Assembly: GCF_029227915.1 (NCBI RefSeq)
Contig: NC_079886.1
Coordinates: 7,192,001-7,256,000, forward strand
Reading direction: 5' to 3'
DNA: 64,000 bases
DNA from: Hydractinia symbiolongicarpus
Taxonomy: Eukaryota; Cnidaria; Hydrozoa; Anthoathecata; Hydractiniidae
Notes under the pieces: model-generated
Told to the model about the DNA's origin: nothing
What the model saw: the letters and a program-made list of their open reading frames with translations, nothing else
The model's database searches: none
Shown: in pieces, positions 52,614-64,000 of the stretch
Layout: each line of letters starts with the position of its first letter
How positions within the stretch are numbered: the first letter of the stretch is position 1
Translations under genes and position numbers: made by a program

Positions 52614-53253
52614 TATTGCCACTTCAAAATAATAGATTTGCAATTTTATCATTCTCTTCGCAAAGTGATTTGCGAAAATGGTATTTCGATTCGAATTGCG
52701 AACTGCTAATTTGAACCCTGTTGAATATGCTCTGTGACCATGATTTAAAAATGTCTTCTTAATCTGATAGATCAGTGGGTTAGTTATGTGTCGTTTACAC
52801 AATACTATAGTTAGTGGTACAAGCCTATTAATAAAAAAATAATGCCTGAGCAATAAATCACTCACCCAAGGTTACAATATTTATATATACTGGGCCAGCA
52901 ACCTTAAGAAATAGAATAAGTTTTTAAACGCATATTTTATTACAAAATCTTTTTTATATATTTTATATTTTTCAACTATTTTGGTTATTTTTTATTGCAA
53001 ATAATAAGAAAGATAACATCGATTTCCATGTGAGATGAATTGATATTGCTCAGCAAGACAAACATTTTGTGGAATTAGGGTAGCAATAAATGGCTCAGCT
53101 TGTTACTTATTTCTCAGAATTGGGTGAGTCTTTGCCTTAGCAAGGGCGATGACTCTCCCCTAATTGATAAGCGTGTGGTGGTAAGAATTTTTGACTGTCA
53201 TCTCTGGAAAAATATCAAATATTTACATATGTTGCTATTGTATATTTAGAATA

Positions 53254-54684
53254 ATGGATGAGAAAATATCTAAAGAAAAGACTGCCTTTGTTTCAAATAC
53301 ATTTGGCACAACAATACCAGAAGTATTTCAAGTTGCTGCAACTCCAGTGCTAAGTTGCATGTTATACGCTTTAATAAAATGCAAGTTTGGATTGTCTCGA
53401 AGTGGAAGATGGTATAAAGACTGCCTTCTGTTTCTAATAGAGAATTTCCTGATAGTTTTTACAGGATTTTTTTCTGTGACTTTATTATCTGACTATGTGT
53501 TGCAATTAAACTTAGCTTTGCTTTTTCTTAATACAATTGCACTGCATAGCCATATCAGAAATAAGATGTCTTTCAAACAGTTTATTTATCTATGTCACCA
53601 TATCAACCCAGTAGAAAACATGTATCTGACCAATTATAAAGCGTTGATGCATATTTGCACTGCTATATGTGTACTGGCGGTTGATTTTAACATATTTCCT
53701 CGAAGATTTGCAAAAGCAGAGGTGTATGGAGTCGGTGTTATGGACATGGCTGTGGGTTCATACATATTTAGCAATGCACTAACATCCACACAGGCCCGTG
53801 TTAGATTAAATTGTGCTTTACCATTTTCCGATGTTACAAAAAATTTGAAGAATTCTTTGATATTGGTTTGTTGTGGAGCAATGCGTGTTTTATTCATAAA
53901 AGGAAGTAATTACCAAGAGCATGTGAATGAGTATGGCGTTCACTGGAACTTTTTTTTTACTTTAGCTTTAATCAAGCCACTGGCTACATTTATATTATAT
54001 TTACTGCCATGGTATCAGAAGCAGCTGGGTTATTTGTCTTTATCGGTAATCATAGTAACATTATATCAAATCTGTTTATCAAGATTTGGATTAACTGATG
54101 TTATACAAGATGGGTTACAAGGTGATAAGTCCAGAGCATCCTTTATTGATGCAAACCGTGAAGGATTGTTTTCTTGCATCGGTTATTTGAGTTTATATTT
54201 CTGTGGATTGTTTTTTGGTAGACAAATCTTCAAGGCCAAGTTACCTTTGGTCAATAAAATATTTTGGTTATTTTTGTGGTTTCTTTCAATGTTGGTAGTA
54301 CTAAATGCAAGCTTATACTTTGTTTCCCCAATATCTCGACAAATGGCAAATTTATCGTACTTCTTGGTGCAAGTGGCTTGTAATTGTTTTCTTCTCATTG
54401 GATTCATGCTGATTGATTTGTTTTGTGAACTCTTGGATAGATTTAACGAAAAGAAAAACAATAACAAATCGAATATATTTTATTCTAGTTTATCAGTTCT
54501 ATGCAGAGCGATAAATCGTAATCTTTTATTATATTTCATATTGTGCAATGTTCTTACTGGCATTGTAAATTTCATGTTTGATACTATAAACTGCTCTAAT
54601 CTCATGGCAGTAATTATCAATCTTTTTTATTTATTAGGATTAAATTTAGTAATTTGGATAATATTTATTTTTCAACTGTCATAA
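53254..54684 (+). CDS. PIGW: GPI inositol acyltransferase PIG-W (GWT1)
   Basis: Multi-pass ER membrane enzyme that acylates the inositol of glucosaminyl-phosphatidylinositol, an early step of GPI-anchor synthesis. One uninterrupted frame of 476 residues, near the vertebrate length. The family N-terminus is clear (KEKTAFVSNTFGTTIPEVFQ), as are the conserved RFAKAEVYGVGVMDMAVGS segment, the VHWNFFFTLALI segment, RASFIDANREGLFSCIGYLS, and the final NVLTGIVNFMFDT. About a dozen hydrophobic helices are spread along it. I chose the ATG at 53254: it gives the family N-terminus, and a TATTTAG acceptor ends three bases before it. The frame is open 63 bases further upstream, but that part is probably intron. 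Confidence 0.95.
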   Translation: MDEKISKEKTAFVSNTFGTTIPEVFQVAATPVLSCMLYALIKCKFGLSRSGRWYKDCLLFLIENFLIVFTGFFSVTLLSDYVLQLNLALLFLNTIALHSHIRNKMSFKQFIYLCHHINPVENMYLTNYKALMHICTAICVLAVDFNIFPRRFAKAEVYGVGVMDMAVGSYIFSNALTSTQARVRLNCALPFSDVTKNLKNSLILVCCGAMRVLFIKGSNYQEHVNEYGVHWNFFFTLALIKPLATFILYLLPWYQKQLGYLSLSVIIVTLYQICLSRFGLTDVIQDGLQGDKSRASFIDANREGLFSCIGYLSLYFCGLFFGRQIFKAKLPLVNKIFWLFLWFLSMLVVLNASLYFVSPISRQMANLSYFLVQVACNCFLLIGFMLIDLFCELLDRFNEKKNNNKSNIFYSSLSVLCRAINRNLLLYFILCNVLTGIVNFMFDTINCSNLMAVIINLFYLLGLNLVIWIIFIFQLS

Positions 54685-56841
54685 AGAGTTTATTAAAGCT
54701 TACATCCTAGGAAATATGTTCAAAATATCAAACCGAATAGGTGAATTATAAATATACATTACCACGTACATTGATAAGCCATTAAAACAGCACCTCATTC
54801 TTTCTAATACATGATGTCAAGCATTAATTAGCATAATTAGCAAAAATCATTATTGAGAACTGATCAAGATTTTTTTTAAAAAATAAAAAGATTCATAGAC
54901 AACCTTGTACATGTTAAAGAGCAAACTTGTTTTGTTGCAGGAGGTAAGATTTAATGAAAATGTTTGTATTCAGATGTGCATTTTAAGAAGAAAATTGTGT
55001 CATTGTTAACATGTGGTCTTCTTGTAAGGCCCTTCAAAGCCATTGTTATGTGCGAGAAAAAATACTGTAAATGACATGTTGAAACGCCCAGATATTTAAA
55101 AAAAGAATTTTGACTTTTGGCATTTATTCAGACCAGGCAATTATTTGGAAGGAGCATATGTTCTAAACATGTTGGACGTTCTTCTAATAATTCTTAATTT
55201 ATAATGAATCATTATGACAAATTTCCCACCTATTGAATTGAGGTACTGAAGTGAAATAAGTTATGTACAAACACTTTTAGCTAGAGTATAAGGAAAATAA
55301 CTGAACAGTATTCATTATCAGATTGAGTAAGGTTGGTTAGTAGCTACAGTTTTTATTGTTTTCAAGTCACACGTTTCGAATAAAAGTATATGTGGACACT
55401 CATTTATTGTGAAGGTATAGCCTGGACATTTAAGCATTAACTGTGTCTGGTTTATCTGTAACAGGCAAAGTCGATTATATTTTTTAAATTGCCTTTAAAA
55501 CATTCTATAAAACATCCCCTAAAACTATATTCTGTATTTTATAAAACTTTTATTTTCATTTTAAATGAGTTCGCTGGGAATTGTATTGTATGCTAATATA
55601 CTGTTATGGGTTTTTTATACCACAAGAAATGTAAATGCTTAACTTCATTAATGTTGTTGTTATTGTTATCCAGTTTGTATAAAAAATTTTTAATTGTCTA
55701 ATATTCGAATCGTTTTAATGAAATTGACCAGAAATTGTTTTGTGACAAAAAGAACACAAATTTTTGTAAATGGAATCTTTTACTGTTTTTACCAAATATT
55801 CATATATACTAGTACTGTAAATGTGTTTTGTCTGTCTGTACTAGATAAACAATTGTCGATAAAAGAGCTTATAAAGTATCCCCTAAAAACTTTGTTTGTA
55901 TTTCATAAAAATTCAGCGTTTTCCTTTGTTAATTGGCTTGGACAAATCATGTGATAAAATAGAGTGATTTGATTAAGTGGAAACTGTATTGTCTGCTATT
56001 TTATATTTTTGTGACAGATTTAAAACCACAGACAATGTTTACTTGTTTTGTTATAAATTATGTAAAAAGTCATAGGCAATTAACACTATTGTTGTTTTCT
56101 ATTTCGTTTAAAATGATAAATTTGCAGCTTTTAAAACAGAACTAACAACATTATTTTGTGATGAGAAGGACAATAAATTTTAAAAAGTTTTTTTAATTGA
56201 CATTTCAGGGAGGAATTTGTTGTTTCATTTTTAATATTAATATTTCTTCCTGCAAGACACTAATACGCACCAACAAAATGATTGAAACTTTGTGTGACAT
56301 AAAAATTTGTTCCTTATTTCAGTCAAAATTTTGTATTGCTGTCTATAAATGTTGAATTTCTTTGGAAAAACTTAAGCATTTCTTGCGACTTGTTTCTGTT
56401 ACAAGCTACTAGTATCAACTTATTAGGTTGTTGTGTGGTGTGTTTACTGGAAGCGTTACATAACATCAAGGAGGACACATATTGATATCATTAATTTTTG
56501 TAACAGAACTGTATTGTTTATCCTCTAAGGATTTTTAAATAATTATAATGGAGATCTTGTAATACCCAACGAAAGACATGGTTTTATTTTTTCATGTGAT
56601 TTATATTTTACACGTTTTAGGTCAATTTATTTATTGTTAAGGAAAAACAATGCGACAGAAATGTTTCATATTTTCATGATTCTTGCCTTTTTATTTACGA
56701 CAAATTATACGTGAGACATTTCAGCTAATGATGAAAGTGTTTTTCTTTTTGTTAGTTTTTTTAGATATGTGATTGTAATAATAATGTTCGTACTTCAGTA
56801 ACACTTGTAGTAATTATCAAGTTGATTGTTTGTCATTTAAA
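54685..56841. other. PIGW to AFMID intergenic region
   Basis: A candidate PIGW polyadenylation signal AATAAA lies at 54882-54887. Two degenerate similar stretches occur near 55490-55600 and 55870-55990 (CATCCCCTAAAAC and TATCCCCTAAAAAC followed by TTGTATTT/GTATTTTATAAA). No exon is supported. Confidence 0.4.
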
Positions 56842-57684
56842 ATGTCAAATGATTGGTATGAAAAACAATATAACCCAAGCTTTTGGTCTAAACGATATGC
56901 AACAAGGGAGGAAGTCATACAGAATTTTATAGATGTTGCAACAAAACGAAGCGAAAAAACTCGTAGAAATATTACTTCTGAGTTGGACATCAGTTATGGC
57001 ACATCAAAAAGACAAAGGATTGATATTTTTTATCCTGATGAAAATAAAAATGAAAAACCAAAAGATTCTATAATTGTTTATATCCATGGTGGGTATTGGC
57101 AAGAAGGCGATAAAAGTTTGTATTCATTTGCAGCTAAACAGTTTGTATGTAACGGATTTGCTTTCGTTGTTATTGGATATGACCTAACACCAGAGGTAAC
57201 AATTCCACAAATTATCGAGCAAATTGAAACCGCTCTAATAGTGATTAAGGATAAATTCAAGAGCACAAAACTTATTTTACTTGGTCATTCAGCAGGTGCA
57301 CATGCATCAGTTGCAGTTGCAGACAGAGGTAATGTTTCTGTGGATGCTTTATTTTTAGTTAGTGGTGTGTATGATTTGCTTCCCTTAATTAATACAAGTA
57401 TTAATGATACTCTGCGTCTTAGTAAAGAAAGTGCAGCTTGTTTAAACTTGATGAAGCCAATAAAGGGTGTTAACATTATCTTTGTTTGTATTGGAGAGAA
57501 TGATTCTCCAGAATTTTATAGACAATCAAAAGTTTTCTCTCAAAAGCAGAGCAGTGAAACTTTGTCTGGGTTTTATACTGTCGACAATGAAGATCATTTT
57601 AGCATCATTCTTAGTATGTATGACGAAAACGCTATGCTAACAAAAGAAATTTTAAAGGCCGCCAAAATTTTGGTCAAAAAATAG
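56842..57684 (+). CDS. AFMID: kynurenine (arylformamine) formamidase
   Basis: Alpha/beta hydrolase that converts N-formylkynurenine to kynurenine and formate in tryptophan breakdown. Single exon, 280 residues, against about 300 in vertebrates. The oxyanion motif HGGYW is at 82-86. The nucleophile is Ser150 in GHSAGAH, with Asp221 in GENDSPEF and His252 in EDHF completing the triad. The ATG at 56842 begins MSNDWYEKQYNPSFWSKRY, which aligns with the start of the vertebrate core; no earlier in-frame ATG exists after the preceding stop. Vertebrate genes are split into many exons, so the intronless form is notable; the flanks show no poly-A tail of a retrocopy. Confidence 0.95.
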   Translation: MSNDWYEKQYNPSFWSKRYATREEVIQNFIDVATKRSEKTRRNITSELDISYGTSKRQRIDIFYPDENKNEKPKDSIIVYIHGGYWQEGDKSLYSFAAKQFVCNGFAFVVIGYDLTPEVTIPQIIEQIETALIVIKDKFKSTKLILLGHSAGAHASVAVADRGNVSVDALFLVSGVYDLLPLINTSINDTLRLSKESAACLNLMKPIKGVNIIFVCIGENDSPEFYRQSKVFSQKQSSETLSGFYTVDNEDHFSIILSMYDENAMLTKEILKAAKILVKK

Positions 57685-57816
57685 CTTTGTAATTTGATCA
57701 GAGTTTTGGAGGAATATATTTCTAACTAATTGTAAAACTGGTGAAAGATAAACTAAATGTTATGCAGTACTTATCCGCTAATTCGAATGCCTTCAATTAA
57801 AACATCTACTATTTCA

Positions 57817-57822
57817 AATAAA
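57817..57822 (+). terminator. AFMID polyadenylation signal
   Basis: AATAAA about 130 bases after the AFMID stop codon. Confidence 0.5.
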
Positions 57823-58788
57823 TTGTTTTATTCCCTCACTTTATGAAACACCTGTATTTTGCTGCTCAATTAAAGCATTTGTATATTCAAACTTATTTTT
57901 TGATCCATTGCTTGTTCGAATAAGCGGGCGTGTACCATAAATTTCAATACAATTATAGCAGTGCGGTTTATATAAAACAAAAAAAAATGCGTCAATCTAT
58001 AGCATCTGGACACTCTTTTTTTCTAAGGTGTTTTTTGTTCTGAATTACAGCATTAGCACTTGTTGGAGGGTGGGTGCTTATTTTAGGAAGGTAAAGGAGA
58101 GTTTTGAGATTTTTTTTGCTACTATATATTTACTGGGTGTTTTTTGCGTTAAAGAGATATAAAGAACTCTTACATCGTTTAATAATATTAAACGTTGTTA
58201 TGCAGTGTGTATGCTTATGTTGTGTTTTTTTGTATTTTTCTTAAATAAAAACGCTTTATTCCAATAGTGTCGTTTTTTATAATCCTAACAGTTAAATATC
58301 ATTTCCACAATTATATAAACGAGGAACCATTAGCAGCTTTAAAAGGCGCGTGACCGAACCACGGACCTCGTAATCACAAGGTCCATGGTTCAGTCCACAG
58401 CCCCGGCATATTTAGCATGTGCCTTAGCAACAACTATGGGTCAACCCATGCCATGTGAGGAAAATTAGGTAGACAATGTCCGTGTATACCTAATGTATAA
58501 GTTGAGAATACATGACCCAAGTTGATAACAGTGTTTCCAACACTGAAGTGGCTATATCCTATATCCTGTAAAAAATATTTGGATAAGAATAATTAATAAG
58601 TAAATTCACAATGCATCCGTTTGTGTAGGCTTTCAAGGTATCTTCCTTGGAGTTTTGTTTGGTGTAATTTAGTCAATTTGTTTTGCACTTTGTGACTATG
58701 TAAACTAACTTTAAATGAATAGGAAAGAAAAAACAAAAAAAAAATTATATAATTGTAACAACAACCAATAAAATGTAGTAATAGACAG
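57823..58788. other. AFMID to C8orf74-like spacer
   Basis: Should contain the missing first exon of the next gene, but I could not identify it. A SINE occupies 58345-58590. Confidence 0.4.
58345..58590 (+). mobile_element. tRNA-derived SINE, family 1 (copy B)
   Basis: The body matches the reverse complement of 33070-33325 (GGTCAACCC, then GTGTATACCTAATGTATA, then CAACACTGAAGTGGCTAT). The head differs: GAACCACGGACCTCGTAATC is followed by ACAAGGTCCATGGTTCAGTC, an inverted arrangement that replaces the box A half of the tRNA-like region. Confidence 0.65.
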
Positions 58789-61029
58789 CACCAATTGGAC
58801 TTTATTGCCGATACACTCCATGATGATGTCACACCCTTTAAAGACAAAGACATCTCATCAGAATTGACATCTCATTCGATGTTAGAAGATGCACTGTTGG
58901 ACTGTTTTCATTTTCTTCACAAGGAAGGCTTGCCAGAATACAATATGAAAATATTTTTAAAGTTCTTCTTCAACCTTCTTAAAGAGACTGTGTTCGCAGG
59001 TATGGTTTTTTATTTTAATTTTTTATTCTTTCACACAAGAGTTTCGCTGCTCGGTCATATACATTGTTTGTGCAAGTGTTTACATAAAATCCTACTAATA
59101 CATCCCGTTGACAATGTGTGATGTCATTTTTTTATACCGTTCTGTAGCATTGATGCTATATAATATATAGTACATCAGAGCAAAGTCGAACAAATTGGGG
59201 GAGAAGTTGCGTGGCGGCAGGGTACATACGAACTGATTTTTTTTGTAGGAGCTTGCTTTCGTATTTTATTCTTGTTACATAGTATATATATCATTAGTTG
59301 CTACAAAGAGTACAGAAATGGTCCATGCGTATTTTGTGAATATGAATGTCGCCTATATCTTTCCGAAAACATCGATTCATTGAGGTATTGAAGTTTTACC
59401 TACTGTGAGGAGGTAAAACTTCAATACTGTGAAATCAAGTTAATTTCATATAAAATTCGTATAACTTTTTTGAACAATCGGTTCTTAATATTTACAACTC
59501 ACCTATTCATTTATATACATGACGTCATTATCACCAAAAGCATACAGGGTTAATTATTTGTTAGGGTTAGACAAATTGGTTGGACAAAACAGTTCCACTA
59601 GATTTAATAATTTTTCTCACAAAATTTACCTGCATACCGACAAAAAAATCCAAAACATCGCCGTTATGTGGGCCTGATATGAGTAAACAACGCCATTTTC
59701 AGGAATATTTTTTTTATTCCGTTTCTGTTGAGCTCTTTTTGCTTCATAAATTATGCTAATAGAAGACATTGAATTTATGTTAGGTGATGTCATAATTTAT
59801 GCAGAATATTTAATAACTAAATCGGTAAGCTTGACTTCCCTTAGCAATTTGTTTATATGTATTTTGTAACTTTACAGAGCTTTCCATCGATGAAGCTGTT
59901 GCTTTGTTTCGAACAAAGATGAACGAACTGTGCGCTTCTGGCCATTTTAAGTCGGACTTTTTAAAATCAAGCATCGATTACATTTGCTTAACCGTGATAC
60001 AACACTATCACCTGTTTGTTTATGCTTTGTGTTACCAACGCGACGAGCAAGTACATGTTTACGAAGCTCTCGTAGAAGTACCACCACGTGGTATTGCACC
60101 ACTGTCAGCAAGTACTCCTGCGGATGTATGGACGCGTCAGCAGAAAATCAAGGAGGAAGATTTCAAGTTCTTAGCTCAAGAACAGGTTAGTGAACCAATC
60201 GAATTTATTGTTTAAAGCTTAATTAAAAGATAGACCGGGGGACGTAGGAAAAGTGGACAAACTCTAAAAACCTTTGTATTCTCGCATCCGTATGGTGATG
60301 TATAAGAAACCGAGTCTTGACTTATTTTTTTCAATTCCAAATCTTTAACAGTTCTATTTGTTGCTGACGTCAGCATTTTTAGATCTTTGAAAGCCCTGGT
60401 GTGAATGGCTCTCACCCAGGTATTCTAAGAATAGTGCTTTCTCAAGCCATTAGCTGCGGAGCATCGGTTGTTAGTGCTAACTATCAATCCTGAAAAATGG
60501 CTAAAAAACTTCCCGGTCTCATAAGATTTGCCCTAATGCTAAAGGAATTACTTAAATAGCTAACGCAAAAACGATCCCTGTATACGTAACAAAAAGTTCG
60601 AAAAAAAATGTTATGATTTTTATAACATTAAAATTTAAAATACTTTCCTGCTACAGACAATAAGAGGTGTGGGAGGATGTCTTCTCATATAACGCCTTTT
60701 ATAAATTGCAGATGCTGAACGCTACCTTATGCAGCACCACTGAAACAACTGTTAAAGAACTTGAATCGTATATGAAGTCATTAGAAGAACTTTGCTCAGA
60801 CACAGTCACAGTCAATGAAATTTCCGAGATTGTAAACTCAATCATTAAAAAACACGGCGATTTAACGGCAGCCGAACTGGATTGCGCTTTGGAACGGAGT
60901 AAGCGCCTGGTCATGCTAGAGCACGAGAAGAAGAAACTAACGAATAATGCTTTAGGAAAATGTTCGCAGATGAAGACTGCTTCAATAAGTAGATCCAAAT
61001 CACCAGCATCGAATCGTAAAGTCCGTTGA
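58789..61029 (+). CDS. C8orf74: C8orf74 homologue (5' exon missing)
   Basis: Uncharacterised family; the vertebrate gene is known mainly as a testis-enriched open reading frame. Three exons join in phase: 58789-58999, 59878-60185 and 60712-61029, giving at least 278 residues. Similarity to the human protein is in order: IADTLHDDV (human LLDTLYESI); SIDEAVALFRTKM (human SITEAVTILGNKL); GHFKSDFLKSSIDYI with QHYHLFVYAL (human HYKLYQYVL); and DVWTRQQKIKEED (human DLWIHEQQVATLTE). The last exon is predicted helical with a basic Ser-rich end (SISRSKSPASNRKVR). The human N-terminus is about 40 residues longer, so a first exon should lie upstream. The acceptor at 58788 is pyrimidine-poor. Confidence 0.75.
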
Positions 61030-61431
61030 AGTTTTGTTATACATGTGTAGACTATCTATAGTTGTAAGGAGTAAGGAGAGGAAACCACCGCAAGTTCTGT
61101 ACTTGTACTCCTACTTCTGTATTTTTTTTACTTGTATTCGAAAAGTTAATTTTAACAAAAAAAAAAATTGAACAAAGAAAGGTCTATTTTGAACAAGGAT
61201 AGGTTAGGGTTAGGGATTTGAACAAAGAAAGGTCTTTTGGTGATTCGCAAAAGTTAATGGTCACGATTTGTTCCATTTACAGTAGTTTCTGTCTGCGTGT
61301 TTCTTTTTCTGATGCAAATATTATTCGCCACTCATTGACGGCTAGAGTGTATTTTATCGTACTATCAACCTTGTGTCTTTAGCTTGTACAACGACATGGT
61401 GTTTAATCAAAAAGTTACGATGTTTGATGTA

Positions 61432-61437
61432 AATAAA
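61432..61437 (+). terminator. polyadenylation signal of the C8orf74-like gene
   Basis: AATAAA about 400 bases after the stop codon, the first good match downstream. Confidence 0.45.
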
Positions 61438-64000
61438 GTTAAATAATATATGTTAATTTATTCCTTTATGTAAATATAAAATATATGTATATGTTTTCAA
61501 GTTTATAATCCAAATATGTGTTATATTAAATCAGAAACTGCGTATTGTCATTTTAACCCAAGTGGAGGAATGTTCTACAAATTTGCTACTAATCAATGTT
61601 TTGTTACAAAAATGCTCAAAAGAATATCTGGTGATGGCTTGATAACATTTGACCTTAAAAAGGGTGCAATTTTGATTATTTTAAATTTTAGCACTAATGT
61701 TCTTTGTGAAGATTGATAAAATACATCGACTTACGCAACAAAAAATATTGCGTAAGTGGATTCTTCCTCTAGTTTATTAACTACTAACTAACTGTTTATT
61801 TCCAATAAGTGTATTTTATCTGCAGTTTTTGTCTTGTGTTTCTTAATAATTTTCTGTTAAGCTTATTATCTTGATCATTATCTTAAACCATTTTCTTGAC
61901 TCCCTTAAGTCATTTTCTTGAGTTCTTGAGTCCTTTAAACTTTCGTTGCAACTTTCTTATAAAAAATTACGGTTAACTCGAACCTCGGATAAACCTAACA
62001 TTCTTTAACTCGACCCATTCTTCGTCACCCTAAGGCTAAATTCTTCGGATAATTCGAACTTTTCACTCGAGGAAGGGTAATTAAAGACTTTTACAGCCCC
62101 TGTGGTTTATTTTTTTATATTGTGATGGCGAGGTAACAGGTGTGTCGGGAATGAGGTTGCTCTTGAATAATTTTACAGGGACAGGGTGACCACTCCTCCT
62201 TAAATTCCTTAAATAACCTTAAAAAAAGTCTACTCAAAAGTACTTAAAAAAATTTAAGCTATTCTCCTTAATTTCTCCTTGTTTCTTAATTTTTCTGATC
62301 GTAACTTTTTTGGAAATGTGTTTGTGGATTGTTCAACACTATTGAATTACCTGAAATTCTATATTTTCTATCTTTCGGGGCACAATTTATATGTATATTG
62401 GTATAATATGTATAATTTTCTCATCATAGAATATAGTATGTAACACAAAAAGATAAAGAACTAAAATTGGTTTTTCCCTTAATTATCCTTATTTTTTTTT
62501 TTTTTAAATTCTCGTTCGCAGCAAAATATCCTTAAAAAATGTCAATTTGTCTCCTTAATTCTCCTTAATCTCCTTACTTTTATTTTCATTTTATTAGTGG
62601 TCACCCTGGGGGAAGAAGATATCGCTTTAATGTAACCAGTGGTGCATATTTTGACAAATGGTGTACACTGATTTTCGCATTTTTTAACAGAGTTTAAGTT
62701 AGTTTTCGATTTTTTCAAAATTTATTTAAAAAAACATATTTTTAAAAAGTGACTGCCAGGTTTATAAAATGTGCGACGCGATCAAGTTCTGTACGAAGAT
62801 TATGATTTCCACTTTTTGAAAGATTACAAACCTTGTTGCCAGAAGCAATGCGATTAACCAATGCAAACTTTGGCAAAGTAATGAGACGTAACAGAGACGT
62901 TGAAGAATCATTCTTGATCTCTTCCGACCTAAGAAGGCACTGTTGTCAACTTTATTGGAAATGAAATAGTTGGTAAATACATGGCGAGCAAACATTAAAA
63001 ATGGAGCAACAATTACTTTCACACCAACGGAGCACTGCAAAAAAGTCCTAGTTGGTTGTATTGTAGACATGAATTCTATATGCGGAACATTTAGTGACGT
63101 CGCCTAATTATGCAATGTTCGACGCAACTTTAATTCAGAACAATAAAATTGAGGCCAAGATGTTTACAAAAGAAGAGATTTTTGTTTTGTGTCCCAGGAT
63201 CCCTCCTTAAACTTAATCGTTGTGATTATTCTGCCGAACATATTTCTAATGCTGCACGCTTGTAAAAGTATACAGAAAGAAATTACGTAATTATTAAAGA
63301 GAAACGTTAATAACAACAAAGATGGCGCATAACGTAGAATTTTATGATCATCTTTATATTACGGCACTGCGCGAGCTCCAACTTCTGAAAGCATTTTTCT
63401 TTAACTTTAAAAATTTCAGATATGTTGGGTAAATCATTCAGCTATGATAAGGTTCGCGAAAATAATTTTTACTCTGGATATATTTCTTTTAACAGCGTCT
63501 CATACAGCATAGGATGTTACCCAAAAACCTTTAAACACCCTTTTAACTTGGTCAAACCAAATTTTGCTTTAAAACTTCGTTAAAAAACACGAGGTTATAA
63601 TTATCCGGAGCTGGTAAAAGCCGATTTTTTTCTTATGTATTATACATTTTTAATTTTAAATTTCTACTGACTCAGCAATTTAGAAAAAAATCAAAATCAC
63701 TTTAGTACGCGTAAAGGTCCATAATTTGGAGATGTAGTAAAAAGGGTTACTGCCACCTTAAGGTTTTTTGCGAAGAATTATTTTCACAAATCTAGTGTTT
63801 TATGGCAATGTTAATTGATTTCAGTCCTATTCAATGAAATCAAGTATCCTTTAATGGAACTTGCTTATATTGTAGAGGCTGGGTACTATCATGTATTTCC
63901 AGAAAAAGGAAATTTAGCGAGAAAATAAGATAATTTCAGCAAAAAGTAATTTCGCGAATATATGGGTAAAAATTATTTTCGCGAATATGGGTGAAATTCG
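61438..64000. other. gene-free right end of the window
   Basis: No supported exon. A 102-codon minus-strand frame at 63070-62762 has no recognisable domain. GCGAAA/TTCGCGAA motifs recur from 63450 to the edge (TTTCGCGAATATATGGG, TTTCGCGAATATGGG). One hAT-like element sits inside. Confidence 0.45.
62182..62608. mobile_element. hAT-like non-autonomous TIR element
   Basis: The termini CAGGGTGACCAC and GTGGTCACCCTG are perfect 12-bp inverted repeats of the CAGGG type seen in hAT elements. The motif CTCCTTAA and close variants recur about eight times in the interior on the plus strand. No ORF. I did not find an 8-bp target duplication. Confidence 0.65.

Noticed and set aside
53191-53253. Upstream extension of PIGW by 21 codons
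   Set aside because: A TATTTAG acceptor ends three bases before the ATG at 53254, and the family N-terminus begins at that ATG.
62762-63070. 102-codon minus-strand frame starting MSTIQPTRTF
   Set aside because: No homology I recognise, no splice or poly-A context.

Overview
The window looks like animal nuclear DNA from a cnidarian, most likely a hydrozoan. The sequence is strongly AT-rich. Genes have GT-AG introns that are mostly a few hundred bases to 2 kb, there are no bacterial-style operons, and the gaps are full of short inverted-repeat elements, tRNA-derived SINEs and non-LTR retrotransposon copies. The taxon is an inference from gene content (animal HIGD1, RPL23, PIGW, AFMID, YDJC and C8orf74 homologues beside GH19 chitinases) and genome texture. 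Most genes here are split into short exons and had to be assembled by hand from splice sites and reading phase.

Left third (1-18 kb). Three housekeeping genes lie on the minus strand: a HIG1-domain mitochondrial protein cut by the window edge, with one 6.9 kb intron that holds a nearly intact LINE; a YdjC-type carbohydrate deacetylase in three exons; and ribosomal protein L23 (uL14) in five exons with all 140 codons recoverable. On the opposite strand, RPL23 intron 2 contains a possible small two-exon gene and a perfect 22-bp hairpin. Just upstream of RPL23, two plus-strand exons form the 3' end of a gene I do not recognise, closed by a stop codon and a polyadenylation signal.

Middle (18-39 kb). 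A plus-strand gene for a small secreted protein has a signal peptide, one calcium-binding-type EGF domain and phase-1 introns; its 3' half may use alternative exons. About 6.5 kb downstream is an uninterrupted 546-codon gene for a single-pass membrane protein with fibronectin type III-like domains and a C-terminal PDZ-ligand-like tail. The space between and after holds TIR elements, a decayed RTE-like LINE and SINEs.

Right third (39-64 kb). Two tandem minus-strand GH19 chitinase-like secreted proteins have the same four-exon structure. After a 7 kb gene-poor, transposon-rich gap come three plus-strand genes: PIGW (GPI-anchor inositol acyltransferase), AFMID (kynurenine formamidase) and a homologue of vertebrate C8orf74.

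No single pathway unites the window. The two chitinases and the deacetylase could all act on chitin-derived sugars, but that link is inference. The best unexplained signals are a short palindromic repeat family with perfect 9-bp target duplications at three sites, the possible nested gene and hairpin inside RPL23, the EGF gene with two competing exons, and the orphan FN3 receptor.
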